A stretch of DNA of 24,595 nucleotides from JAGMDK01 sp023128695 (GTDB lineage Bacteria; Planctomycetota; Phycisphaerae; UBA1845; Fen-1342), in assembly GCA_030628805.1 (NCBI GenBank), contig DAOVQG010000030.1, positions 1 to 24,595 of the forward strand, written 5' to 3'. The notes under the pieces were generated by a model. It saw only the letters and a program-made list of their open reading frames with translations. It had not been told where the DNA came from and searched no databases. The translations under genes and the position numbers were made by a program. Shown piece after piece: positions 1-7,134 of this stretch (position 1 is the stretch's first letter; every line of letters begins with the position of its first letter).

Positions 1-367
1 GATCTCCCAGTGTTTCGGGGATCAGCAGAATCTGGTCTCGCGACAAGGGGGCTCGGCTCCATCCACTCATGCCAGTCGTCTCCCTACAACCGTGCGTGCC
101 CTAAACGTTGCGTTAGTATATGCTCCACAACTGGAAATCTATGGCAAAAGCCGTTCCAATTAAATCGACAGGCCCTAAGGCGATGGGCCACCCAAGCAAC
201 GATGATCTACCCAACGAGACGTAACAGAGCTAGCACCGCGGCTCTTCGGAGTGCTCGCGTCTCTCCGCGCGGATTATCTGATTAGCCCGCGGCGTTTGCA
301 AGCCGGTAGAGCTACGATACACTCCAATGGGCGATGAGAGTTTGGAAAACGGTCGGAGATCAGCACC
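1..367. other. Upstream non-coding stretch
   Basis: No convincing gene was found here. The one open frame of about 90 codons has no recognisable domain and an Arg/Ser/Thr-rich composition typical of a chance frame. The stretch is less GC-rich than the genes around it. Its right end holds the likely promoter and ribosome binding site of the rfbF operon. Confidence 0.5.
296..323 (+). promoter_or_regulatory. Possible promoter of the rfbF operon
   Basis: TTGCAA (296-301) and TACACT (318-323) are separated by 16 bases, each matching four of six positions of a sigma70-type promoter. Transcription would begin near 330, giving a leader of about 38 bases. A GGAG at 355-358 lies nine bases before the rfbF ATG. 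This is a pattern match only; planctomycete promoters are poorly defined. Confidence 0.35.
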
Positions 368-1144
368 ATGAAAGTCGTCATCCTCTGCGGCGGTCTGGGG
401 ACGCGGCTCCGGGAGGAAACCGAGTTCCGGCCGAAGCCGCTCGCGGAAATCGGCGGGCGGCCGATCCTTTGGCACATCATGAAGCTCTACGCCCACTATC
501 ACCACCACGACTTCGTGCTCTGCCTCGGCTACCGCGGCCACATGATCAAAGAATACTTCCTCAACTACGAGGCGATGAACAACGACTTCACCATCTGCCT
601 CGGCGATAAGCAGAAAACCACCTATCACGGCAAAAACGACGAGCGGGACTTCTCCGTCACCCTGGCCGACACCGGGCCGGAAACCATGACCGGCGGCCGC
701 ATCAGACGAATCCAACGCTACATCGACGACGATACCTTCATGGTGACTTACGGCGACGGCGTGGCCGACCTCGATCTCGCCAAACTCGCCGAGTTCCACC
801 GCGGCCACGGAAAGATCGCCACCCTGACGACCACCCGCCCCCGCTCCGGCTTCGGCGTCCTGGACCTGGACCACGGCGGCCGGGTCCGCCGCTTTCAAGA
901 GAAACCCATCCTCGACAATTGGGTCAACGTCGGCTTCCTCGTCTTTAACCGCCGCATTTTCGACTACCTTGACGGCGACGCCTGCGTGCTGGAGCGCGAG
1001 CCGCTCCAGCGGCTGGCCAAAGAGCAACAGTTGATGGCCTATCGCCACGAGGGTTTCTTCTTCTGCATGGACACCTACCGCGAGTATCAGGCGCTCAACA
1101 AGATGTGGGATTCCGGCCGGGCCCCCTGGAAAGTCTGGGCATGA
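368..1144 (+). CDS. rfbF: Glucose-1-phosphate cytidylyltransferase RfbF
   Basis: Makes CDP-glucose from CTP and alpha-D-glucose 1-phosphate, the entry step to CDP-6-deoxyhexoses used in surface glycans; cytoplasmic. The 258-residue protein has the usual family length. The nucleotidyltransferase signature starts at residue 6 (LCGGLGTRLREETEFRPKPL), with R13 and K23 in the expected places. YGDGVAD at 128-134 carries the metal and sugar-phosphate binding aspartates. The SGFGVLDLD and REYQALNKMW segments are typical of RfbF rather than of RmlA (dTDP) or GalU (UDP). The ATG at 368 has GGAG nine bases upstream. The stop overlaps the next start as ATGA (1141-1144), so it is almost certainly co-translated with rfbG. 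Confidence 0.95.
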   Translation: MKVVILCGGLGTRLREETEFRPKPLAEIGGRPILWHIMKLYAHYHHHDFVLCLGYRGHMIKEYFLNYEAMNNDFTICLGDKQKTTYHGKNDERDFSVTLADTGPETMTGGRIRRIQRYIDDDTFMVTYGDGVADLDLAKLAEFHRGHGKIATLTTTRPRSGFGVLDLDHGGRVRRFQEKPILDNWVNVGFLVFNRRIFDYLDGDACVLEREPLQRLAKEQQLMAYRHEGFFFCMDTYREYQALNKMWDSGRAPWKVWA

Positions 1145-2262
1145 ACGCGTTACTCCAGGACATATTCCGCGACCGCGCCGTCTTCCTCACCGGCCAGACC
1201 GGCTTCAAAGGCTCGTGGCTGACGATCTGGCTGCACCGGCTCGGGGCGCGCGTCACGGGCTATGCGTTAGCGCCGCCCACTGAGCCGAGTAACTTCGAGC
1301 TTTCCGGCGTGCGCGACCTGCTGAACGCGCAGCACCAGGCGGATATCCGCGACGGGGCGCGTCTGCAAAAGGCGTTGTCCGACGCCGATCCGGACGTCGT
1401 GTTCCATCTCGCGGCACAGTCCCTGGTGCGCGAGAGCTACGCCCGGCCGCGAGAGACCTTCGAGGTCAACGCCATCGGTATCGCGAGCGTGTTGGACGCC
1501 GTTCGAGCCCGCGGCAAACCCTGTGTGGTCCTGATCGTCACCAGCGACAAGTGCTACGAGACCCGCGCGCAGGCGGCGGGCTATCGCGAAACCGACCCCC
1601 TGGGCGGTCACGATCCCTACAGTGCCAGCAAAGGCGCCGCGGAGCTTGTCACCGCCGCCTACCGCCGCTCCTTCTTCCCCCCCGACCGGCTCGCCGAGCA
1701 TGGCGTCAAGCTGGCCTCCGCCCGAGCCGGGAACGTCATCGGCGGCGGCGACTGGGCCGGGGATCGGATCATCACCGACATCGTCCGCTCTCTGGCGGCG
1801 GGAAAGCCGATCCCGATTCGCAACCCCCGTGCCGTCCGCCCCTGGCAGCACGTCACCGAACCGCTCCACGGGTACCTCACCTTAGCCGCCCGGATGCTCA
1901 CTTCCGACGACCCGACCTGGTGCGACGCCTGGAACTTCGGCCCGCTCCCCGGCGACGACGTCCCCGTTGCACAACTGGTTGACCGCTTCATCGCGGCCTG
2001 GGGCCAGGGGCTATGGGAAGATGCCGACGACTCGAACCCCCCGCCCGAAGCCGGCGTCCTGCGCCTGTCGATCGACAAGGCGGTCGAGAAGCTCGGCTGG
2101 CGGCCGCGCTGGGGCCTGGCCGAGGCCGTCCGCCGAACCGCCCAGTGGTACCGTCGGTATTACCAGGGTCACGAAAAGAACATGCGCCCGGCTTGCCTGG
2201 ACGACATCACCGCCTACGGAGCGGCGAAACCAATGGATAACAATCCGGATAGCGCGGCATGA
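1141..2262 (+). CDS. rfbG: CDP-glucose 4,6-dehydratase RfbG
   Basis: NAD-dependent short-chain dehydrogenase/reductase that converts CDP-glucose to CDP-4-keto-6-deoxyglucose, the branch-point intermediate for CDP-deoxysugars. From the ATG at 1141 the protein has 373 residues. The Rossmann motif TGQTGFKGSW spans 17-26, TSDKCYE 134-140, and the catalytic pair YSASK has Y160 and K164. GNVIGGGDWAGDRI and the RPWQHVTEPLHGY segment are characteristic of RfbG. An in-frame start at 1105 lies inside rfbF and would add twelve residues with no family support; 1141 gives the ATGA overlap with rfbF and is preferred. The 3' end overlaps the next gene by ATGA at 2259-2262. Confidence 0.94.
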   Translation: MNALLQDIFRDRAVFLTGQTGFKGSWLTIWLHRLGARVTGYALAPPTEPSNFELSGVRDLLNAQHQADIRDGARLQKALSDADPDVVFHLAAQSLVRESYARPRETFEVNAIGIASVLDAVRARGKPCVVLIVTSDKCYETRAQAAGYRETDPLGGHDPYSASKGAAELVTAAYRRSFFPPDRLAEHGVKLASARAGNVIGGGDWAGDRIITDIVRSLAAGKPIPIRNPRAVRPWQHVTEPLHGYLTLAARMLTSDDPTWCDAWNFGPLPGDDVPVAQLVDRFIAAWGQGLWEDADDSNPPPEAGVLRLSIDKAVEKLGWRPRWGLAEAVRRTAQWYRRYYQGHEKNMRPACLDDITAYGAAKPMDNNPDSAA

Positions 2263-3497
2263 ACATCGCGGTGACACAGCGCGACCGCTGCCGCATCTGC
2301 GGCTCCTCAGCAGTGCGGCGATTCCTCGATTTCCCCGACTACCCGTTTTCGGACAACCTCCTGGAGAGCCCGCGGAGCGAACGTGAGTGTCTCGCCCGTT
2401 ACCAGGCCTTCTGGTGCCCGGACTGCCGGACCGCCCAGAACCTGACGGACTTCGACTGGTCCACGTACTACGCCACTTACAATTACACCGTGTCCGCCTC
2501 GGAGTTCGCCCGCAACTTCATGGAGCGCCTGGCCGAGAACACCTTGCGGCAGTACGACTTGCCGCCGGGCTCCGCGGTGGTCGAGGTCGGCTCCAGCGAC
2601 GGCTATCAGTTGGCCTGCTTCAAGGAGCGCGGCATGAACGTCTTCGGCTATGAGCCCGGCCGCGGACTCGCCGCCGCCGCCGAGCAGCGCGGGGTGCCGA
2701 CCACGACCGCGCTCTTCACGCGGCAGACGCTGGCTGAGATCCCCGCTGATCTGCGGCCGGTGCAGGTCTTCCTCTCGCTCTACACCTGCGACCATATGCC
2801 GGACCCGCTGGCAAGCCTGGAGGCCATGCGGAGCGCGCTCGACCCGCAGCGCGGCCTGGTGATTATCGAGGTGCACGATCTGGAGCAGATTATCGCGCGG
2901 CGGGAGGCCTGTCTCTTCTGTCATGAGCACACGGTCTATCTGTCGCGGTCCAGCCTGGCCCGGCTGATGGAACGAGCCGGCTTGAAGCTGGTCAGCGTCG
3001 CTCTGGTTCCGGAAGCCGAACGCCGCGGCAATTCCCTGCTGGCCGTCGGCGTCCACCGTCACAGCCCGCTCGAACCCCGGCTCCCGCCCCCGACCGAGCA
3101 ATTGCGCGCGTTGGACGATTGGAATACATACCGGGATTTCGCGGCCGCGGTCGAGACGGCTCATGCGAATCTGGCCGCGTACGTCCGGTCGCGACTGTCG
3201 TCGGGAGCGCGCCTGGCAGGTTACGGGGCCTCTGGCCGGGCAATTTCGACCCTCGCGCTGGCCGGCCTGACCGACGCCGAGATCGCCTATGTCTGCGACG
3301 CCAACCCGAGCTTGCACGGCCTGTACCTGCCCAAATCCCACGTCCCGATCCGCCCGCCGCGGGCACTGCTGGACGAACCGGTTGACGAGGTAATCGTATT
3401 TGCCTACGGATACATGCGAGAAATCAGGGCTGAGTTGGAGCCTTTTATCGAGCGCGGCGGCCGGCTGACGTCGTTGCTGGAACTGCTGAGAGGGTAA
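2259..3497 (+). CDS. Sugar C-methyltransferase (class I SAM-dependent)
   Basis: A 412-residue protein with the three-part layout of nucleotide-sugar C-methyltransferases (TylC3/NovU-like). The N-terminal zinc-binding module has C11, C14, C53 and C56. The SAM-binding Rossmann domain has motif I VVEVGSSDG at 107-115. The C-terminal domain carries GYGASGRA at 321-328, the conserved core of the family's C-terminal module. In characterised relatives the enzyme adds a methyl group to a carbon next to a ketone of an NDP-keto-deoxysugar. With rfbF and rfbG immediately upstream and ATGA-coupled, the likely substrate is a CDP-4-keto-6-deoxyhexose or a derivative; the methylated carbon cannot be read from sequence. 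The stop codon abuts a dispersed repeat that begins at 3497. Confidence 0.88.
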   Translation: MNIAVTQRDRCRICGSSAVRRFLDFPDYPFSDNLLESPRSERECLARYQAFWCPDCRTAQNLTDFDWSTYYATYNYTVSASEFARNFMERLAENTLRQYDLPPGSAVVEVGSSDGYQLACFKERGMNVFGYEPGRGLAAAAEQRGVPTTTALFTRQTLAEIPADLRPVQVFLSLYTCDHMPDPLASLEAMRSALDPQRGLVIIEVHDLEQIIARREACLFCHEHTVYLSRSSLARLMERAGLKLVSVALVPEAERRGNSLLAVGVHRHSPLEPRLPPPTEQLRALDDWNTYRDFAAAVETAHANLAAYVRSRLSSGARLAGYGASGRAISTLALAGLTDAEIAYVCDANPSLHGLYLPKSHVPIRPPRALLDEPVDEVIVFAYGYMREIRAELEPFIERGGRLTSLLELLRG

Positions 3498-3863
3498 GCA
3501 TTCAGCGGTCAGCAATCAGCGATCAGCCAAAAACGAGCGCCGGCGACCGAATGTCACAAATAACGTGTTATTGAGAACAGCGCGGGAACATGGCCAAGAC
3601 TAGTGCTCTGCCACAGTTGATTTGATGGGCTGCGTATCGATCGGAATGTGTGCCATTGCTCTTGAGCAGTGCTTAGCTTCACCGAGTACACCGAGATCGT
3701 TAAGAAACACTGCTCAAGAGCAGTGGCACACCAACCCATCAATTGAGTTGTGGCAGAGCACTAGGCACCTGCTCGCCTTACATCGCGAGTGGCTGATCGC
3801 TGAAAGCTGACCGCTGAAAGCTGAGAGCTGAAAGCTGAGAGCTTGTTGCAAACGGGTGAACTG
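3497..3863 (+). repeat. Dispersed TCAGC-rich repeat, copy A, interrupted by a MITE-like element
   Basis: Begins with AGCATTCAGCGGTCAGCAAT, overlapping the methyltransferase stop codon, and ends near GCTTGTTGCAAACGGGTGAA. The ends consist of short TCAGC/AGCTGA units. A second copy in reverse orientation lies at 17864-18049; the two share most of their length, including the central AAGACTAG and the CATCGCGA.TGGCTGA block. Copy A is longer because a 161-bp insertion (element plus a duplicated CTAG) splits it and because the AGCTGA units near 3805-3842 are expanded. Together with the element it fills the gap of about 380 bp between the methyltransferase and aminotransferase genes. Confidence 0.85.
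3604..3760. mobile_element. 157-bp MITE-like element flanked by CTAG duplications
   Basis: Perfect 12-bp terminal inverted repeats TGCTCTGCCACA (3604-3615) and TGTGGCAGAGCA (3749-3760), flanked by CTAG at 3600-3603 and 3761-3764. A second, subterminal inverted pair lies at 3649-3671 and 3708-3730 (one mismatch), and each arm is itself a hairpin with core CACTGCTC/GAGCAGTG. No coding capacity. The homologous repeat at 17864-18049 has a single CTAG (17942-17945) at the matching place, so this looks like a genuine insertion with a 4-bp target duplication. CTAG duplications are known for some IS5-group elements; assigning the mobilising transposase is inference. Confidence 0.85.
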
Positions 3864-3880
3864 TTACCTGAGAGGTAGGT

Positions 3881-4990
3881 GTGAAAACTCGTGAAATACC
3901 CTCCGCCGGCCCCTGGATCACCGCGAAGGAAGTGCGGTATGTTCAGGACGCCGTCGCGCATGGCTGGTACCAGAACTGGTCCGGGTACCTCGACCGCTTT
4001 GAGGCGGCCTTCGCCAAGTGGATCGGCGTGCGCTTCGCCTTATCCACGTCGAGCTGCACCGGGGCCTTGCACATCGCCGCCCGTGCTCTCGACCTGAAAC
4101 CCGGCGACGAGGTGATCGCCCCGGAAGCCACTTGGATCGCGACCGTGACCAGCTTCTGCCACCTCGGCGCCCGGCCCGTGTTCGTCGACGTCGATCCTGA
4201 GACGTGGTGCCTTGACCCGCGGGCGTTCGAACGGGCGATCACCCCGCGGACCAAGGCGGTGATTCCCGTGGACCTGTACGGCACCCCGTCCGACAAGGAC
4301 GCCATCCTCAGGATCGCGGCCGAGCACGGCCTCGCGGTGATCGAGGACGCCGCCCCCGGCATCGGCTCCAGGTACCACGGCCGACTGTGCGGATCGTTCG
4401 GCCTGGCCGGCGTGTTCAGCTTCCAGGGCGCCAAGCCGCTGGCCACCGGCGAAGGCGGCATGTTGGTCACCAACGACGAGAACTTCTACGACCGCTGCTA
4501 TTACTACTGGGATCACTGCCGCGATAAGAGCGAGGTGCTTTACAACACCGACCTCGGCTTCAAGTACAAAATGTCGAACGTGCAGGCCGCGCTCGGGCTC
4601 GCCCAACTCGAACGGGTGGACGAGATCATCGCCAAGCGGCGGCAAATCTTCTTCTGGTATCGCGAGCGGCTGGGGGGCATCCCCGGGCTGCGGATGAACG
4701 TCGAGCCGGAGGGCTGTTTCTGCAACTACTACGTCCCGACGATCATCCTGGAGGGTTCATTCCCGCTCGCCGCGCGGACACTCGGGCAACGCCTAGACGC
4801 GGCGGGCATCCGCAACCGGCCCTTCTTTCGGCCGCTCAGCAAGTTGCCGATGTTTGCGCCGGTCACGACCCCGGTCGCCGACCGCCTGGCCGAAACCGGC
4901 CTCAACCTGCCGTGCGCTACACTGCTGACCGAGGACGACGTTGACTACGTCAGCCGCTTTGTCCGCCGGGAACTGACAGGCCAAAGCTAG
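3881..4990 (+). CDS. DegT/DnrJ/EryC1/StrS-family sugar aminotransferase
   Basis: A 369-residue PLP-dependent enzyme of the nucleotide-sugar aminotransferase family. ALSTSSCTGALHIAA (53-67) is the phosphate-binding region, EDAAPGIGS (155-163) holds the D156 that pairs with the PLP ring nitrogen, and SFQGAKPLATGEGG (180-193) contains the Schiff-base lysine K185. The lysine argues for a true aminotransferase rather than the RfbH/ColD dehydratases, which carry histidine there. It probably aminates a keto-deoxysugar from the upstream CDP-sugar genes. The start is GTG at 3881, with GAGGT four bases upstream. The TAG stop lies in CTAG (4987-4990), which is also the edge of a repeat element. The substrate could instead be a UDP- or dTDP-ketosugar made elsewhere. 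Confidence 0.88.
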   Translation: MKTREIPSAGPWITAKEVRYVQDAVAHGWYQNWSGYLDRFEAAFAKWIGVRFALSTSSCTGALHIAARALDLKPGDEVIAPEATWIATVTSFCHLGARPVFVDVDPETWCLDPRAFERAITPRTKAVIPVDLYGTPSDKDAILRIAAEHGLAVIEDAAPGIGSRYHGRLCGSFGLAGVFSFQGAKPLATGEGGMLVTNDENFYDRCYYYWDHCRDKSEVLYNTDLGFKYKMSNVQAALGLAQLERVDEIIAKRRQIFFWYRERLGGIPGLRMNVEPEGCFCNYYVPTIILEGSFPLAARTLGQRLDAAGIRNRPFFRPLSKLPMFAPVTTPVADRLAETGLNLPCATLLTEDDVDYVSRFVRRELTGQS

Positions 4991-5150
4991 TGCTCAGTCA
5001 GTTGTCAATTGAGGGGTGGGTGGCCCACCGCCGTGTGCCACTGCTCTTGAGCAGTGCCTAAGCGACCGCCGGTCAGAGAAGACACTGCTCAAGAGCAGTG
5101 GCACACACGCCGGTCAGAGAAGACACTGCTCAAGAGCAGTGGCACACACG
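4991..5150. repeat. Second, truncated copy of the CTAG-bordered palindromic element
   Basis: After CTAG at 4987-4990 the sequence begins TGCTC, as in the element at 3604, and includes a CAATTGA..GGGT.GGT stretch like that element's outer arm. The subterminal palindrome TGTGCCACTGCTCTTGAGCA... occupies 5034-5056, with two inverted partners at 5083-5105 and 5124-5146. The right half is duplicated: a 41-bp unit at 5069-5109 is repeated exactly at 5110-5150. No right terminal repeat (GAGCACTAG) follows, so the copy is truncated or rearranged. The left CTAG provides the TAG stop of the aminotransferase gene. Confidence 0.75.
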
Positions 5151-5275
5151 CCGCAGCCTCGACGCCGACTGAGCCTCGTGGGCGGACATTGCCGCGTGGG
5201 CACCTCTCCGCAATAATCACCTCCGTCACGTTCTGAATCCGATTCGGTTACCGAGCGCCGCCGTGGGAGAGTGCC

Positions 5276-6979
5276 ATGAGTGTGGTGGTGATTTCGTTCG
5301 CGGTCTATACGCTGGCGATTGTCGTCCTGGGGCTGTATTCGGCCCGCTTTGCCCGGCGGAGCAACGAGGACTTCTTCCTCGCGGGCCGTTCGCTCGGGCC
5401 GTGGGTCGGGGCGCTGTCCGCCTCGGCCTCGAGCGAGTCCGGCTGGGTCACGCTGGGCTTGGTCGGCATCGCCTTCGCCCACGGAGTCGAAGCCTACTGG
5501 GTCATCCCGGGCTGTCTGCTCGGTTATCTGTTCAACTGGTTTGTGCTGGCCGGGCGCCTGAACCGGCGGGCCAAGGCCCTGAACGCCCTGACGCTGCCGG
5601 ATTTCTTTGCCTTTAGCTTCCGCGAGCGCGTGCCCGTTCTGCGCGTGCTCTCGGTGATCGTCATCGTCGTCGCCATGCTGGCCTACGTGTCGGCGCAAAT
5701 GGCGGCCGCGGGCAAATCGTTCAGCGTCCTGCTCGAAGCCGACCAGGAAACCGCCGTCGAAGCCCGCGCTGACGCTACGGCTGATCCGAGCAACACCACG
5801 GCCGTAAACACGCCCGCCACTACTCCCGCGACCCAGCCCGAGATCAATAATGATAAGGGGGTCACACGCGAATACACGCTCGGCGTGCTGATCGGGGCGG
5901 TGATTGTGTTGCTCTACACGGTCTCCGGCGGCTTCCGCGCCGTCTGCTGGACCGATTTCCTACAAGCCCTGCTCATGGTCGGGTCACTGGTCATCTTCCC
6001 ACTTTATCTGCTCGCGAGCAGCACCGGCTACGCGTTCATCAGCGAGCAGCTCGCGGGGCTGGTAACAACGCACGGCGGCGGGCCGGGCGGCTACCTGCGC
6101 TTCTTACGCGACGTTTCCACGCCGGCGCTGATCGGCTTCTTGCTCGGCAGCCACGCGCTGGGCATCAACTTCGGCTATCCCGGCATGCCGCATGTACTGG
6201 TGCGTTTCATGGCGTTGAAAGAGCCGCGCCACGCGCGCCTGGCGGGCGTCATCGCCTTCGTCTGGGGGCTCTGCGTGTATTGGGGCGCGGTCACGATTGG
6301 CCTCTTCGCCCGCGCCACCGCCGCCCAACACGCCGCGCAGGCCGCGGGCACCGCGCACTGGACCGACGCGATCGTCGCGGACAGCGAAGTGGGCCTGGTC
6401 GTTTCCGCGATGCACTTGCTGCCGGATGTTGTCTCCGGGCTTGTGCTGGCGGCCGTGCTCGCCGCGATCTGCTCGACCGCGGACAGCCAGCTTGTCGTGG
6501 CGGCCAGTTCTGTGGCCAACGATCTCTACGCGCGCATCGTGCGCAAAGGTGAGCCGGGTTCACACCCTTGGATCAACCGCGCGGTGGTCGCCGTGTTGGG
6601 CGTCATCGCCGTATCGCTGGTCTTCGAGAACCGCGTCAACGTCTACGAGACGGTGCTGGACTACGGCTGGGCCATGCTGGGGGCGGCGTTCGGCCCGCAA
6701 GTGATCTTGACATTACTCTGGAAGCGCTCGTCGTACGTCGGCTGCGTGGCCGGCATGTTGGTCGGCTTCCTGACGGTGATCGTCTGGCCGAACCTCTACA
6801 GCGCCGCAGCCCTGGGGCAGGTATTCCCGACCTGGTTCATCGCCGATCAGCCGCGGATCGAGATCTATAGCCTCCCGCTGGCGTTCGTGCTCGCTCTGAT
6901 CGTCAACGTGGTCTTTAGTCTGCTGATCCCGACTAAACCCCGCGCTCTCACATCCGATCCGGCTATCAGTCCGCCGTAA
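5276..6979 (+). CDS. Sodium:solute symporter (SSS family, PutP-like)
   Basis: A 567-residue inner-membrane transporter with about a dozen hydrophobic segments. SNEDFFLAGRSLGPWVGALS (29-48) and the following SASSESGWVTLGL match the SSS N-terminal signature. LAAVLAAICSTADSQLVVAA corresponds to the conserved TM8 region of the LeuT fold, where the Na+ ligands lie. The closest general pattern is PutP-type solute/Na+ symport, but the substrate (proline, another amino acid, sugar or carboxylate) cannot be assigned. Residues about 154-196 form an Ala/Thr/Pro-rich hydrophilic insertion between two membrane segments where PutP has only a short loop. The ATG at 5276 has GGGAGA upstream. It is not clearly in an operon with the sugar genes, being separated by 285 bp of repeats. 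Confidence 0.88.
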   Translation: MSVVVISFAVYTLAIVVLGLYSARFARRSNEDFFLAGRSLGPWVGALSASASSESGWVTLGLVGIAFAHGVEAYWVIPGCLLGYLFNWFVLAGRLNRRAKALNALTLPDFFAFSFRERVPVLRVLSVIVIVVAMLAYVSAQMAAAGKSFSVLLEADQETAVEARADATADPSNTTAVNTPATTPATQPEINNDKGVTREYTLGVLIGAVIVLLYTVSGGFRAVCWTDFLQALLMVGSLVIFPLYLLASSTGYAFISEQLAGLVTTHGGGPGGYLRFLRDVSTPALIGFLLGSHALGINFGYPGMPHVLVRFMALKEPRHARLAGVIAFVWGLCVYWGAVTIGLFARATAAQHAAQAAGTAHWTDAIVADSEVGLVVSAMHLLPDVVSGLVLAAVLAAICSTADSQLVVAASSVANDLYARIVRKGEPGSHPWINRAVVAVLGVIAVSLVFENRVNVYETVLDYGWAMLGAAFGPQVILTLLWKRSSYVGCVAGMLVGFLTVIVWPNLYSAAALGQVFPTWFIADQPRIEIYSLPLAFVLALIVNVVFSLLIPTKPRALTSDPAISPP

Positions 6980-7005
6980 AAAGACCTGTAGCGGCCGAAG
7001 CCAAC

Positions 7006-7121
7006 TAGAGCCGTTTCAGAAAACATCTGGCGATAGTCGGGAGGGCGAGGCTCCTGCCGAGCCGCGGCTCGCCGGGAGGCTCGCCCTCCCCCAGCGACGG
7101 ACTTTTTCTGAAATTGCTCTA
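7006..7121. repeat. 116-bp palindromic element between convergent genes
   Basis: Ends are inverted repeats: TAGAGCCGTTTCAGAAAA (7006-7023) against TTTTCTGAAATTGCTCTA (7104-7121), two mismatches over 18. The centre (7039-7090) folds into a long hairpin with GGGAGGGCGAG/CTCGCCCTCCC arms and the inner palindrome CGAGCCGCGGCTCG. A related, tandemly expanded copy lies at 12129-12299. Because the symporter stops at 6979 and the peptide transporter at 7135, the hairpin could also act as a bidirectional terminator; that role is inference. No transposase is present. Confidence 0.75.
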
Positions 7122-7134
7122 TTGCGGCGGACTG

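Noticed and set aside
10..285. A 91-codon open frame at the left edge
   Set aside because: No domain, no ribosome binding site, and an amino-acid composition typical of a chance frame.
2307..3515. A 402-codon open frame antisense to the methyltransferase
   Set aside because: Long antisense frames are common in GC-rich genes; this one has no motif, and the forward strand encodes a clear three-domain enzyme.
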